A program made the position numbers and the translations under genes. DNA of 14,737 bases from Pseudomonadota bacterium. GTDB taxonomy: Bacteria > Pseudomonadota > Alphaproteobacteria > Ferrovibrionales > Ferrovibrionaceae. The DNA is taken from NCBI GenBank assembly GCA_021793055.1, contig JAJYTL010000047.1, positions 1 through 14,737 on the forward strand. Reading direction: 5' to 3'. Positions 1-6,984 of the stretch are shown here, piece by piece (position 1 is the first letter of the stretch; each line of letters starts with the position of its first letter). Below the pieces are notes generated by a model, which saw only the letters and a program-made list of their open reading frames with translations, was not told the origin of the DNA and did no database searches.

Positions 1-899
1 TAGTCGATGACCTGAGCGCCAAGCGTCTCCGCCAAGCCGGTCGAGACCGCGACGCGATTGCCATCCATCACCTTATCGTCGTAGATGACGTCTTCCGGCA
101 CCATCTTGTAGACGTGGCACGCGGGATGGATAGTGGCGCGAATGCCGCTGCAATCAACCACCTGATGCTGCTTGACGTGCTCGCGCATGACATGCAGCCA
201 CTCCGAGTAATGCACGATTTCTTCCGGGATCAGAAGCTTGCCGTCGACGAGGCGGCCGAGCTTACCGAGGATCTTTTTCACCTGCTCCCGGAGCGTCGCT
301 GAGTGCAGCAGATACCCCCGCATCTCCTTGTAGTTGCCAAACGAGGTGCCGCAATGGACCAGCGGATAGTAATAGCCCTCGGGCAGGCCTTGCGCCTTGG
401 CGGAAACATAGGCTTGGTGAAAATTTCGGAGAAACACCGCAGAGAGACTCACCACGTTGCCGATGCCGGAGCCGTGATAGTTCCAGGCGGTGCAGGAGGT
501 CTGATCGGTTTCGTCCAGATAGCGCTTCCCGAGCATGTTCATGAGCCATAGAAGCGAAGCCGGATAGCCCGGGATGTTGCCACACTGGCCGCAGGATTTG
601 TGGTGCCACAGCTGGTTGGTCGGAATTCGCTTCTCCCATCCGTAGAGAGTGCGGGCGATGACTGGCTCGTGCTGCTCGGTGACGCGGTGGACCAGGATCT
701 CGCCGTCCTTCTCGAGCTGCCACATCGCATCGCGCACGTCCTCGACCCGGTCCTTCGCGGTCAGCATCGAACGGCGGTCGATGCGGGCCTCGACCCAGGA
801 GGTCGCGGCTCGTGCGTCTTGCAGACTGAGATTAGACGGACGCCATTCGTTGCCAAAGCCATTGAAGGCACCTTGGCTTTCGCCTCGCTTTTCCATCAT
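1..899 (-). CDS. shdrB1: sHdrB1: HdrB-like CCG-domain subunit of the sulfur-oxidising heterodisulfide reductase complex (partial, runs off left edge)
   Basis: In methanogens HdrB carries noncubane iron-sulfur clusters bound by CCG domains; in sulfur oxidisers the sHdr complex is thought to oxidise LbpA-bound sulfur to sulfite in the cytoplasm. The first 299 codons are visible. The start is ATG at 899 behind AGGAGAG; a second ATG at 896 has slightly better spacing. Residues 1-100 are an N-terminal extension without cysteines. A first CCG-like module follows: C103 and C106, C136 followed by T137 (the usual CC is CT), then C183-G-T-S186 instead of CXXC. HPACH at 258-262 begins the second CCG module, whose remainder is outside the window. 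It lies 50 bp downstream of shdrC1 on the same strand, as in known sHdr operons. The altered first motif fits B1 rather than B2. The HdrB family is clear; the B1 assignment rests on gene order and motif changes. Confidence 0.85.
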   Translation of the reverse strand, partial: MMEKRGESQGAFNGFGNEWRPSNLSLQDARAATSWVEARIDRRSMLTAKDRVEDVRDAMWQLEKDGEILVHRVTEQHEPVIARTLYGWEKRIPTNQLWHHKSCGQCGNIPGYPASLLWLMNMLGKRYLDETDQTSCTAWNYHGSGIGNVVSLSAVFLRNFHQAYVSAKAQGLPEGYYYPLVHCGTSFGNYKEMRGYLLHSATLREQVKKILGKLGRLVDGKLLIPEEIVHYSEWLHVMREHVKQHQVVDCSGIRATIHPACHVYKMVPEDVIYDDKVMDGNRVAVSTGLAETLGAQVID

Positions 900-920
900 G
901 CTCTCCTTTTCGGCGGCCAC

Positions 921-937
921 GAGGCCCCGCAGGCCTC
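921..937. other. Small hairpin between shdrC1 and shdrB1
   Basis: GAGGCC at 921-926 pairs with GGCCTC at 932-937 around a 5-nt loop, in the 50-bp spacer between the two hdr genes. No T-tract follows on the minus strand, so it is not an intrinsic terminator. It could be an mRNA processing or stability element, or chance in GC-rich DNA. Confidence 0.3.
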
Positions 938-949
938 TCCGTCCCGCGG

Positions 950-1684
950 CTACTCTTTGCCTTGTTGCTCCTCGAGCCACTCGGCATATTCCTCTCGCTT
1001 CTCGTCCATGATATCGTTGATGACATCGAAAAGGTTTTCGTCGACCGTCTCGAGTTGGTCGAGGACACCAGTCGCCTCCCAAATCGTATAGAGCTCGACT
1101 GAAGTCTTGAGGTTCACCTCCCAGGCCGTGTCCATGGTATGGAGCGTCGGCACGGGGATCGCCTTTCGCAGGATATTGAGCGGTGCGTTGACCTTGCTCA
1201 CGTTCGGCCCCCAGTCTGGAAAGGCATCGGACGTGATCATATTGGGTGCGAGCTGATTGCCTGTCGAAATGACCTTGAGAAGTACCCGCGAAAAGGGCCG
1301 CAGCACGTCCTTGGCCGATTGCATGCCGTGCTTGATCGCCACTTCCCGCATGATCATCACGAGGCCGCCCGGCGAATTGCCGAAGGGACAACGCGCGGCG
1401 CAGGTATAGCACTGGGCGCAGGCCCAGATCTTCTCCTGCATGGCGTCGTAAATCCCTTCCAGATTCTCAGTCCAGAGAAGCTGGACGATCTCGCGCGGCG
1501 AATAGTCGTAGTAGTGGGCGGAAGGGCAGGTCGCGGTGCAGATGCCGCAGTTCAGGCAGCCGTGCAATTCATGATCGAAAAGCGCGTGGGAGCGGATGTC
1601 CTCGAAGACCGAACCGAGCTTGTCGCGAGGAATAGCCGGCTCGTCCGACACCGGGTCGCCGATCGCCGCCTTCGTCTCTGTCAT
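950..1684 (-). CDS. shdrC1: sHdrC1: HdrC-like bis-[4Fe-4S] electron-transfer subunit
   Basis: The 244-residue protein is a cytoplasmic electron-transfer subunit expected to pass electrons between sHdrB1 and sHdrA. Two classic [4Fe-4S] motifs are present: C43-x2-C46-x2-C49-x3-C53-P and C89-x2-C92-x2-C95-x3-C99-P. A helical C-terminal half follows and ends in an acidic, Glu-rich tail. No transmembrane segment is seen, so this is the soluble HdrC type and not a membrane-bound HdrE/DsrM partner. The ATG at 1684 is preceded by an AAGGGACGGG purine tract. It sits between dsrE and shdrB1 (83 and 50 bp gaps), the standard order of sHdr clusters. HdrC family membership is clear. The subtype C1 is inferred from position, because sHdr clusters carry a second hdrC next to hdrB2. 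Confidence 0.9.
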   Translation of the reverse strand: MTETKAAIGDPVSDEPAIPRDKLGSVFEDIRSHALFDHELHGCLNCGICTATCPSAHYYDYSPREIVQLLWTENLEGIYDAMQEKIWACAQCYTCAARCPFGNSPGGLVMIMREVAIKHGMQSAKDVLRPFSRVLLKVISTGNQLAPNMITSDAFPDWGPNVSKVNAPLNILRKAIPVPTLHTMDTAWEVNLKTSVELYTIWEATGVLDQLETVDENLFDVINDIMDEKREEYAEWLEEQQGKE

Positions 1685-1767
1685 GCCCGTCCCTTTCGAA
1701 ACGCCAGTGCGGTCGCGTTAGACCTGCCGTGGCGTTAGACCCTGTGGCGCTCGACTCCTTAACACGC

Positions 1768-2148
1768 TCAATAGGTTAAAACACGCGCCTCATCGTTCTC
1801 CATCACTTCCTCGATAACCTTCGCGCCGCCAACAATGCCAGAACATTCGGGAATCAGATCCGCCTCGGTCATATCGAAGAGGTCGAGGTTCGGCGAGCAG
1901 CAATAGAACTTCACGCCGGCCTCGTGCGCGTCCTTGATGAAGTCGTAGACGGTTTTCGGCGATCCCGGTTTGACGACGAGCTTCTCGGCTACGCCCCGCT
2001 TCATCAACTGCCCTGCGGTCGCCGTGCAAATCACTTCGACCTCGTAGTCCATCGCCGCGGCGACAGTCGCCTGAAAGAAAGGCGCGCCGAGTTCCTCGCC
2101 GTTGCGCGGATCGGTATTGACCAAGATGATTACCAGCTTTTTGGCCAC
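1768..2148 (-). CDS. dsrE3C: DsrE-family sulfurtransferase (DsrE3C type) feeding the sHdr pathway
   Basis: The 126-residue small soluble protein has a DsrE/DsrF-like fold: an N-terminal beta strand (KKLVIILVNTDP), a helix, and a C-terminal GGAKVIEEVM segment typical of the family. The sulfur-carrying residues are almost certainly the vicinal C83-C84 in FYCCSP. This pair at the same positions is known in DsrE3C of Hyphomicrobium, which passes sulfane sulfur with TusA towards LbpA and sHdr. A third cysteine is C41, and C102 lies near the end. The start is GTG at 2148 because GAGGAG lies 4-9 nt upstream; no ATG fits better. It is the first gene of the minus-strand sHdr operon visible here. Upstream lie an inverted repeat and a TATAAT hexamer that may drive the operon. 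Confidence 0.85.
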   Translation of the reverse strand: MAKKLVIILVNTDPRNGEELGAPFFQATVAAAMDYEVEVICTATAGQLMKRGVAEKLVVKPGSPKTVYDFIKDAHEAGVKFYCCSPNLDLFDMTEADLIPECSGIVGGAKVIEEVMENDEARVLTY

Positions 2149-2242
2149 AGCCGCTCCTCACCCTTTCCGCGCGCTTGTCATTTACGCGCTTGATTCTCAT
2201 AGCGTCTCGATGGGCACTCCGCTCTAGGCGAGGTAGTGCTCG

Positions 2243-2264
2243 GCATCGTCCTAAGTAACGATGC
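2243..2264. promoter_or_regulatory. Perfect 7-bp inverted repeat upstream of dsrE (candidate operator)
   Basis: GCATCGT at 2243-2249 and ACGATGC at 2258-2264 are perfect inverted repeats around an 8-nt spacer, about 95 bp upstream of the dsrE start. sHdr clusters are commonly controlled by ArsR-type repressors (sHdrR/SoxR), which bind such dyads. No regulator gene is in the window, so the assignment is inference. In RNA it could instead form a leader hairpin. Confidence 0.4.
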
Positions 2265-2307
2265 TATGCAGAAGCACGACAAAAAGCCAGCATAACATTC
2301 CAAATTT

Positions 2308-2313
2308 ATTATA
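2308..2313 (-). promoter_or_regulatory. Candidate -10 element for the dsrE-shdr operon
   Basis: The minus strand reads TATAAT exactly here, inside an AT-rich patch that stands out from the GC-rich surroundings, about 160 nt upstream of dsrE. No convincing -35 hexamer lies 16-18 nt further upstream. If used, the inverted repeat at 2243-2264 would fall in the transcribed leader. Confidence 0.3.
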
Positions 2314-2779
2314 TATGGGAGAAAATGATAAACTTGATTGATTGTACCGCGATAGCCAAGGAAACGCGGAAGCGGCGGTCCCGGGCCGACCGCCTCCGCT
2401 TGCGTAACGGTGCGGCAGAAGCAAAGGACGCCCGTTGGACCCGGCCTAAAATAATCCGCGACGCGACCGGTACGCTGCCTCGCGCTGAATATATTCATGT
2501 TTTACAATTTATTCTTTTCGGGTTTCATGAACTGCTGTATTGATGGATCTAGAGGCGTCGAAGCCAATATGTAAAATCCGCTCTCCCAAAGGATCCTTGG
2601 CCTGAACGCTGTTAAAGGGTGCTTTGGGGTAAGATAACGAAGGGAGCGGCCCCACCTGGCGGAGGGTGCAGCTCGTACTCATGTCGCGCATTCTCGCTCC
2701 GATCGTCCCGCTGAGCACCCCCCGCATAGAGGGCCGCACCCGGGCTCGGCCTAAGCCGCGTAGCGGTCTTGGTTCGGGC

Positions 2780-3475
2780 TCAGGGCTCCATGAGATGCGC
2801 GGTCTTCACTATTCCCACCATGATTTCGCCGAGCGCCATGGCGATTTCGCCTTGAGCCGTCCGCAGGCGGGCCAGTGTCTCGGCCGTGCCATCAGGTGCG
2901 TCGTCGAATTCCATGATGAGGTCCTCGATCATGGCAGACTTGACGCCGGGATGACCGAGAAAGCCGAGACAATTCTCGCCAATCTGAAACAGCGCCGGCT
3001 GGCCCGCCTCGCCGACGGCGAGGACGCGCGCGGCAGCCGGCAGCACCGGCCGGTCGCGCATGTAAACGGCCAAGGGATAGGTCGCCGGCAGATAACCGCC
3101 GAGGGCGCCAGCCTCGACGCGCCTCGCCGTCTCGACCGAAAAGCGGAGCGGCACCGCCTCGGCACCACCGCCCGCGGCATGGCTGAGCAGGCAGGCGCCG
3201 ATGCCGATGCCCACAACCGGAAGTCCGCGCGCGAGAAAATCCCGAGTCAGGCGGATTTCGGGCGCCAGGCTCGGCACGAGATTGCCACTCACGATACCGA
3301 GAGGTCCGGCACCCAGCACCACGAGCCCGGCGAATTCGACAGCCTCGTTCGGTACCGCGGCGCCGGGGGTGAAGGGCCGGACATAACGAAAGCGGATGGA
3401 GCGACCTTCCAAGTGATCTTCCATTAGACCGAGATATTCGGCTTCAGTATGCTGAAGGACGCAAAGGGTCTTCAT
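2780..3475 (-). CDS. Class-I glutamine-amidotransferase-like protein lacking the nucleophilic cysteine
   Basis: The 231-residue protein has the GATase1 fold pattern: VVLGAGPLG at 52-60, LARGLPVVGIGIGAC at 81-95 (the nucleophile-elbow region), and GHPG at 174-177 where the family has HPE. In active enzymes the elbow is G-I-C-x-G-x-Q. Here it reads G89-I-G91-I-G93-A-C95, so the nucleophile position is glycine and the oxyanion-side Gln is Cys. H175 is kept but the following Glu is replaced by Gly177. Glutamine hydrolysis is therefore unlikely; C95 is displaced by four residues. It is divergent from the lip operon (78 bp) and upstream of the sHdr operon, so a role in lipoate or sulfur handling is plausible but unproven. 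Family confident, function unknown. A shadow frame on the plus strand (2666-3427) was rejected. Confidence 0.75.
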   Translation of the reverse strand: MKTLCVLQHTEAEYLGLMEDHLEGRSIRFRYVRPFTPGAAVPNEAVEFAGLVVLGAGPLGIVSGNLVPSLAPEIRLTRDFLARGLPVVGIGIGACLLSHAAGGGAEAVPLRFSVETARRVEAGALGGYLPATYPLAVYMRDRPVLPAAARVLAVGEAGQPALFQIGENCLGFLGHPGVKSAMIEDLIMEFDDAPDGTAETLARLRTAQGEIAMALGEIMVGIVKTAHLMEP

Positions 3476-3510
3476 GATCAGTAGCGGTCTCCACCACGGC
3501 GACAGGATCC

Positions 3511-3524
3511 AGGCTACGAAGCCT
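3511..3524. promoter_or_regulatory. Short inverted repeat in the divergent intergenic region
   Basis: AGGCT (3511-3515) and AGCCT (3520-3524) flank ACGA in the 78-bp region between the divergent amidotransferase-like and lipS1 starts. The location suits an operator controlling both directions, but the arms are only 5 bp and the sequence does not match the repeat upstream of dsrE. I see no convincing -35/-10 pair here. Confidence 0.2.
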
Positions 3525-3565
3525 AGTCCAATTGTCAGCCTTCAGCATCAGGCGTGAGAGGGATC

Positions 3566-4597
3566 ATGAACTGGTTCGACACGATCCGCGACATCGAGCC
3601 CTTCGACGAGTTGCCCCTCGACCGCGATCTCGTTACTGCTCTCGAGGCAGAGGCGCGGGAGCGGCCACTCGGCCCGCTCCGCTTCTATACGCCGACCTTC
3701 CGCGCCTACGCGAGTGACGAGCTCGTCGGCTGCGGCAAGAGCAGCTTCCCAGCCTTTTCCATTACCGCAGGCGCCTGCGCGCTGAATTGCGATCACTGCA
3801 GGGCGAAGATTCTCGATCCCATGATCCCCGCGACGCATCCAGCCGATCTCGAACGCAAGGTGCGCGACATGATACTTCTGAAGGGGCTGCGTGGCTTTCT
3901 GCTTTCGGGGGGCTCCAATCGGCGGAACGAGGTGCCATACGATCGCTATTACCCGACCATCGAGCGGCTGAAGCGCGAGTTCCCCTATCTCCGCATCGCT
4001 GTCCACACCGCCCTCCTCGACACGGCCCGCGCCCGGCGCATGGAATCGGCCGGCGTTGACGTGGCAATGATGGACGTGATCGGCGCCGAGGAGACGATTC
4101 GGGACGTCTACCACCTCGACCGACCGGTCGCGGATTTCGAGGCGACGCTGGCCGCGCTCTGCAGCACATCGCTCGAGGTCGTGCCCCATGTGGTAATCGG
4201 CCTTCATTACGGCCGCGTTCTTGGCGAGACACACGCCGTCGAGATGATCGCGCGCCACCCCGTAACCGCGCTCGTGCTTGTCGTCGTCGTTCCCTATTAC
4301 GCGCCGGCGGACAAACCCTTCGCGACCGTCGCGCCGGAGCAAGTCGGCCGCGTCTTCATCGCGGCTCGTCAGCGCATCCGGAACGCGCCCGTCCAGCTCG
4401 GTTGCATCCGCCCGGCCGGCCGCCACAAGCTCCTGACCGACGCCTATGCGACGATGGCCGGCTTCGACGGCATCGCCTATCCGGCCGAAGGGATCGTCGC
4501 TCTCGCGCGCGCCATCGGTCGGCCCATCGAGCAGGCCCATGCCTGCTGCTCGACGGCGCTCGAAGGCCTGACTGGCCAGCGCGCCTGCGCCGGTTGA
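3566..4597 (+). CDS. lipS1: Radical SAM lipoyl synthase component (LipS1/LipS2 pair, first gene)
   Basis: LipS1 and LipS2 together replace LipA: each inserts one sulfur into a protein-bound octanoyl group. The radical SAM cluster motif is C71-x3-C75-x2-C78 (ACALNCDHC). LLSGGSN near residue 117 matches the SAM-binding GGE-like strand. Extra cysteines outside the core are C56 (VGCGKSS), the Cys of GCIRPAG near 275, and a CC pair near the C-terminus; some may bind the auxiliary sulfur-donating cluster. The length of 343 aa is normal for biotin-synthase-like enzymes, for which it may be mistaken. ATG 3566 follows AGAGGG closely; an in-frame GTG at 3554 would add four residues. It begins a four-gene operon, 7 bp before the flavoprotein gene. 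Membership of the LipS pair is well supported by context. Which member it is rests on gene order as I remember it and could be reversed. Confidence 0.75.
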   Translation: MNWFDTIRDIEPFDELPLDRDLVTALEAEARERPLGPLRFYTPTFRAYASDELVGCGKSSFPAFSITAGACALNCDHCRAKILDPMIPATHPADLERKVRDMILLKGLRGFLLSGGSNRRNEVPYDRYYPTIERLKREFPYLRIAVHTALLDTARARRMESAGVDVAMMDVIGAEETIRDVYHLDRPVADFEATLAALCSTSLEVVPHVVIGLHYGRVLGETHAVEMIARHPVTALVLVVVVPYYAPADKPFATVAPEQVGRVFIAARQRIRNAPVQLGCIRPAGRHKLLTDAYATMAGFDGIAYPAEGIVALARAIGRPIEQAHACCSTALEGLTGQRACAG

Positions 4598-4604
4598 GGG
4601 CAGC

Positions 4605-5681
4605 ATGACGGCGATCGAAGCCCCCGATGTTGCCGTCGTTGGCCTTGGCCCTGCTGGAAGCTCTGCCGCCGCCGCCGCTGCAGCAATGGGTCTATCCGTG
4701 ATTGCCCTCGAGCGCCGTGCCGAGGCCGGATGCCCCGTGCAATGCGCCGAGTTCGTGCCCGCAATGCTCGATCAGGACGTTCCCGCCCTGGTCACCATCA
4801 CCGCCCAGACCATCTCGCGCATGCAGACGTATGTCGAGGGCGGAACCGCCGACGAGACGCTCCATTTCCCCGGTCGTATGATCGACCGCGCTGCGTTCGA
4901 CCGCGGGCTGGCCGAGGCGGCGGCGCGGGCTGGCGCCGATTGCCGCTATGGCATCGCCTTGCGCGCCATCGAGCCTGATGGTGCGATCCACACCGCCGAT
5001 GGCGGCGTCATACGGCCCCGGGTCGTGATCGGCGCCGACGGCCCGCGCTCGCGGATCGGCGCCGCGATCGGCGAGGTGAATCGCGACCTGGTCGAAACCC
5101 GCCAGATTACCGTGCCGCTTCGACGCACGTCGGACGCCACCGATATTTTTCTCCGCTCCGAGTTCACTGGCGGCTACGGTTGGCTCTTCCCGAAGGGCGA
5201 CGTCGCCAATCTCGGCGTTGGCGTTTCGTCCTGCGCGCGCGGCAGGCTGAAGCCATTGCTCGCCGCTCTACACCGCGAGCTTGTTGACTTGGGCCGCGTC
5301 GGCGCCTCGGCAAGGATCCATACCGGCGGTTTCATTCCCGTCGGTGGGCCTCTTCGCGCGATCGGCTGGCTTGGCGCAACCCCGGCCTTGCTCTCAGGCG
5401 ATTCGCTCGGCCTCACCAATCCGGTAACCGGGGCCGGCATCGCCTCGGCGGTACAATCGGGACGATTAGCCGGCCAGAGCGCCGGCGCCTGGCTTGCCGG
5501 CCGTGCGGCGGCCCTCGAAGACTATGAGGACGAGATTCACGATCTCTTCGACGCCGGGCTCACCCGCGCCTTGAGGCGGCGGCGTGCGCTTTGGGCGGAC
5601 AAACAGCATGGCAGTGCGGGGCCACCGCCTGCGGCGCTCCGCAGAGGTTGGATCGCCTATCCGCAATACTGGGTGGATTGA
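4605..5681 (+). CDS. lipT: Geranylgeranyl-reductase-like FAD-dependent oxidoreductase (LipT type)
   Basis: The 358-residue flavoprotein has the GGR/PHBH fold. It shows an N-terminal Rossmann dinucleotide site VVGLGPAGSSAA (GxGxxG at 13-18) with E36 at the end of beta-2. CPVQCAEF at 43-50 is a GGR-family signature region. GADGPRSRIG follows at 144-152, GWLFPKGD at 192-199, and the second FAD motif GDSLGLTNPVTGAGI at 265-279. It is somewhat shorter than full archaeal GGRs and has no membrane helix. Its place between the two radical SAM genes argues for a redox role in lipoyl synthesis, for example supplying electrons to the radical SAM clusters, rather than isoprenoid reduction. That function is inference from context. 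Start ATG 4605 is preceded by GAGGG and lies 7 bp after the upstream stop. Confidence 0.75.
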   Translation: MTAIEAPDVAVVGLGPAGSSAAAAAAAMGLSVIALERRAEAGCPVQCAEFVPAMLDQDVPALVTITAQTISRMQTYVEGGTADETLHFPGRMIDRAAFDRGLAEAAARAGADCRYGIALRAIEPDGAIHTADGGVIRPRVVIGADGPRSRIGAAIGEVNRDLVETRQITVPLRRTSDATDIFLRSEFTGGYGWLFPKGDVANLGVGVSSCARGRLKPLLAALHRELVDLGRVGASARIHTGGFIPVGGPLRAIGWLGATPALLSGDSLGLTNPVTGAGIASAVQSGRLAGQSAGAWLAGRAAALEDYEDEIHDLFDAGLTRALRRRRALWADKQHGSAGPPPAALRRGWIAYPQYWVD

Positions 5682-5706
5682 ACAGGGAAGCGAGGGAAGA
5701 CGCACC

Positions 5707-6984
5707 ATGGGCTGCCTCGAAATGCCACATCACGCGGTGCCCGATTTCACGGGTAAGACTAAATCCGAATTCAACGAGGCCGAAACCATGCGGCCCCGCG
5801 CGCCCAGCGAGGTGCCGCTCGACGCCCGCAATGGCGGACGGGTCAAGGCGCAGAACGTTGAGGCGACCGGGCTCTATCGTCCAAACGACAATATCCTGAC
5901 GCCCGCCATGCGCTCGCCGAACTATGTGCAGATGTCGACGGCGGCCGCGATCACGCTTGGCGTGATGAAGGGCTATATGCACCGCACCGACTGTACGCGC
6001 TGCCTCAATCTCCTGCTCACCTACCCCGAGGGTTGCCGCGCCAATTGCGCCTATTGCGGCCTCGCCAGGCACCGCGAGGCGGAGCGTGATTACGCCGACC
6101 GCAATTTCATCCGCGTTGACTGGCCGGCGGTGCCCTACGACCAGGTCATCGACATCGTCGCCTCGGGCGGCGACGGCGGGCGCTTCCACCGCATGTGCAT
6201 CAGCATGATCACACACCCGAATTCTGACCGCGACACCCGCACGGTGCTGAGTAAGTGGACTGCGCGGATCAAACACGTTCCGGTGTCAATCCTCTCCAAT
6301 CCCACCACAATGACGCGCCAAGACGTGCAGGATCTAAAGGATCTCGGCGCGGAGATCTTCACGGTGGCGCTCGACGCGGCAAATCCGGAAATCTTCGACC
6401 GCACGCGCGGCCGCGGCGTGCAGTCGCCGCATAGCTGGGACAAATACTGGGAGATTCTGCATGCCGCCGCGGAGATTTTTGGCCCCGAGCGCTTCGGGGC
6501 GCATCTCATCGTCGGCATGGGAGAAACCGACCACGACGTCATTTCACAGGTGCAAGCGATCCGCGACCTTGGCGGCCACAGCCACATGTTCGCCTTCTTC
6601 CCCGAGCGCGGCTCCTTAATGGACCATCTGCCGCCGGTGCCGCGGCCGCAATGGCGGCGCGTGCAGATCGCTCGCTACCTCATTGACTATTGCGGCCACC
6701 ATATCAGGCACATGCGCTTCGACGCTGAAGGGCAGATCCGCGATTTCGGATTTCCGAAGGGCGAGCTCGATCAGGTGATCGCGGCCGGCGTCGCCTTTCG
6801 CACCTCCGGTTGCCCGGGCAAGGAAAGCGCCGAGATTTCCGCCTGCGACCGGCCCTACGGCGACTCGCCACCGCGCGACATCGCTTCCTATCCCTTCCAG
6901 CCGAACGGCCATGATCTGCGGAAGATCCGGAGCCAGCTCTGGCGCGGCATGCCGGACGCCAAGCGCGTCGGTCGCGAACCATGA
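5707..6984 (+). CDS. lipS2: Radical SAM lipoyl synthase component (LipS1/LipS2 pair, second gene)
   Basis: The 425-residue biotin-synthase-like radical SAM protein has its cluster motif at C110-x3-C114-x2-C117 (GCRANCAYC). Just before it lies a C96-x2-C99 pair (DCTRC), and near the C-terminus are C369 (SGCPGK) and C380. These four non-core cysteines are candidates for an auxiliary iron-sulfur cluster that would donate sulfur, as in LipA. The other radical SAM elements are present: ISMITHPN and VSILSNP strands, and the HLIVGMGET helix region typical of biotin/lipoyl synthases. The open frame extends upstream to 5584 inside lipT, but the start is taken as ATG 5707 because GAGGGAAG lies 8 nt upstream and 25 bp after the lipT stop. 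It overlaps the next gene by four bases (ATGA). The LipS assignment rests on fold plus operon; the 1-versus-2 identity is less certain. Confidence 0.75.
   Translation: MGCLEMPHHAVPDFTGKTKSEFNEAETMRPRAPSEVPLDARNGGRVKAQNVEATGLYRPNDNILTPAMRSPNYVQMSTAAAITLGVMKGYMHRTDCTRCLNLLLTYPEGCRANCAYCGLARHREAERDYADRNFIRVDWPAVPYDQVIDIVASGGDGGRFHRMCISMITHPNSDRDTRTVLSKWTARIKHVPVSILSNPTTMTRQDVQDLKDLGAEIFTVALDAANPEIFDRTRGRGVQSPHSWDKYWEILHAAAEIFGPERFGAHLIVGMGETDHDVISQVQAIRDLGGHSHMFAFFPERGSLMDHLPPVPRPQWRRVQIARYLIDYCGHHIRHMRFDAEGQIRDFGFPKGELDQVIAAGVAFRTSGCPGKESAEISACDRPYGDSPPRDIASYPFQPNGHDLRKIRSQLWRGMPDAKRVGREP

Larger units (their letters stand above)
2149..2779. other. 631-bp gene-poor region upstream of the sHdr operon
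   Basis: This stretch separates the amidotransferase-like gene from dsrE, both on the minus strand. It holds an AT-rich patch at about 2280-2340, the inverted repeat at 2243-2264 and a TATAAT hexamer. A 72-codon plus-strand frame (2325-2543) has a purine-rich GGGAGA just before its ATG, but it is Arg-rich and resembles nothing I know; I do not call it as a gene. A GGCCG/CGGCC stem near 2733-2751, 3' of the amidotransferase-like gene, could end that transcript but lacks a T-run. I see no RNA gene. Confidence 0.5.

Noticed and set aside
1..1684. Classical methanogen-type heterodisulfide reductase
   Set aside because: The preceding dsrE with a CC pair, the lipoate operon and the altered CCG motif all point to the sulfur-oxidising sHdr version.
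1139..1738. Plus-strand frame of 199 codons over shdrC1
   Set aside because: Shadow; the minus strand has two perfect [4Fe-4S] motifs.
2666..3427. Plus-strand open frame of 253 codons over the amidotransferase-like gene
   Set aside because: The minus strand encodes a recognisable GATase fold over the same bases; the plus-strand product has low-complexity composition and no domain.
3548..4606. Minus-strand open frame of 352 codons opposite the first radical SAM gene
   Set aside because: It is the antisense shadow of a gene with clear motifs. Its product is Arg/His/Gly/Ala-rich, has no recognisable domain, and ends inside the neighbouring genes without a ribosome site.
4605..5681. Flavoprotein as a geranylgeranyl reductase for chlorophyll or archaeal lipids
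   Set aside because: No pigment or lipid genes nearby; it sits inside the lipoate operon and is shorter than those enzymes.
5560..6276. Minus-strand frame of 238 codons over lipT and lipS2
   Set aside because: Shadow of two genes that have clear FAD and radical SAM motifs.
3566..6984. The two radical SAM genes as biotin synthases (bioB)
   Set aside because: Two different copies flanking a GGR-like flavoprotein, with a lipoate ligase next and sHdr genes divergent, fit the LipS pair much better than biotin synthesis; no other bio gene is present.
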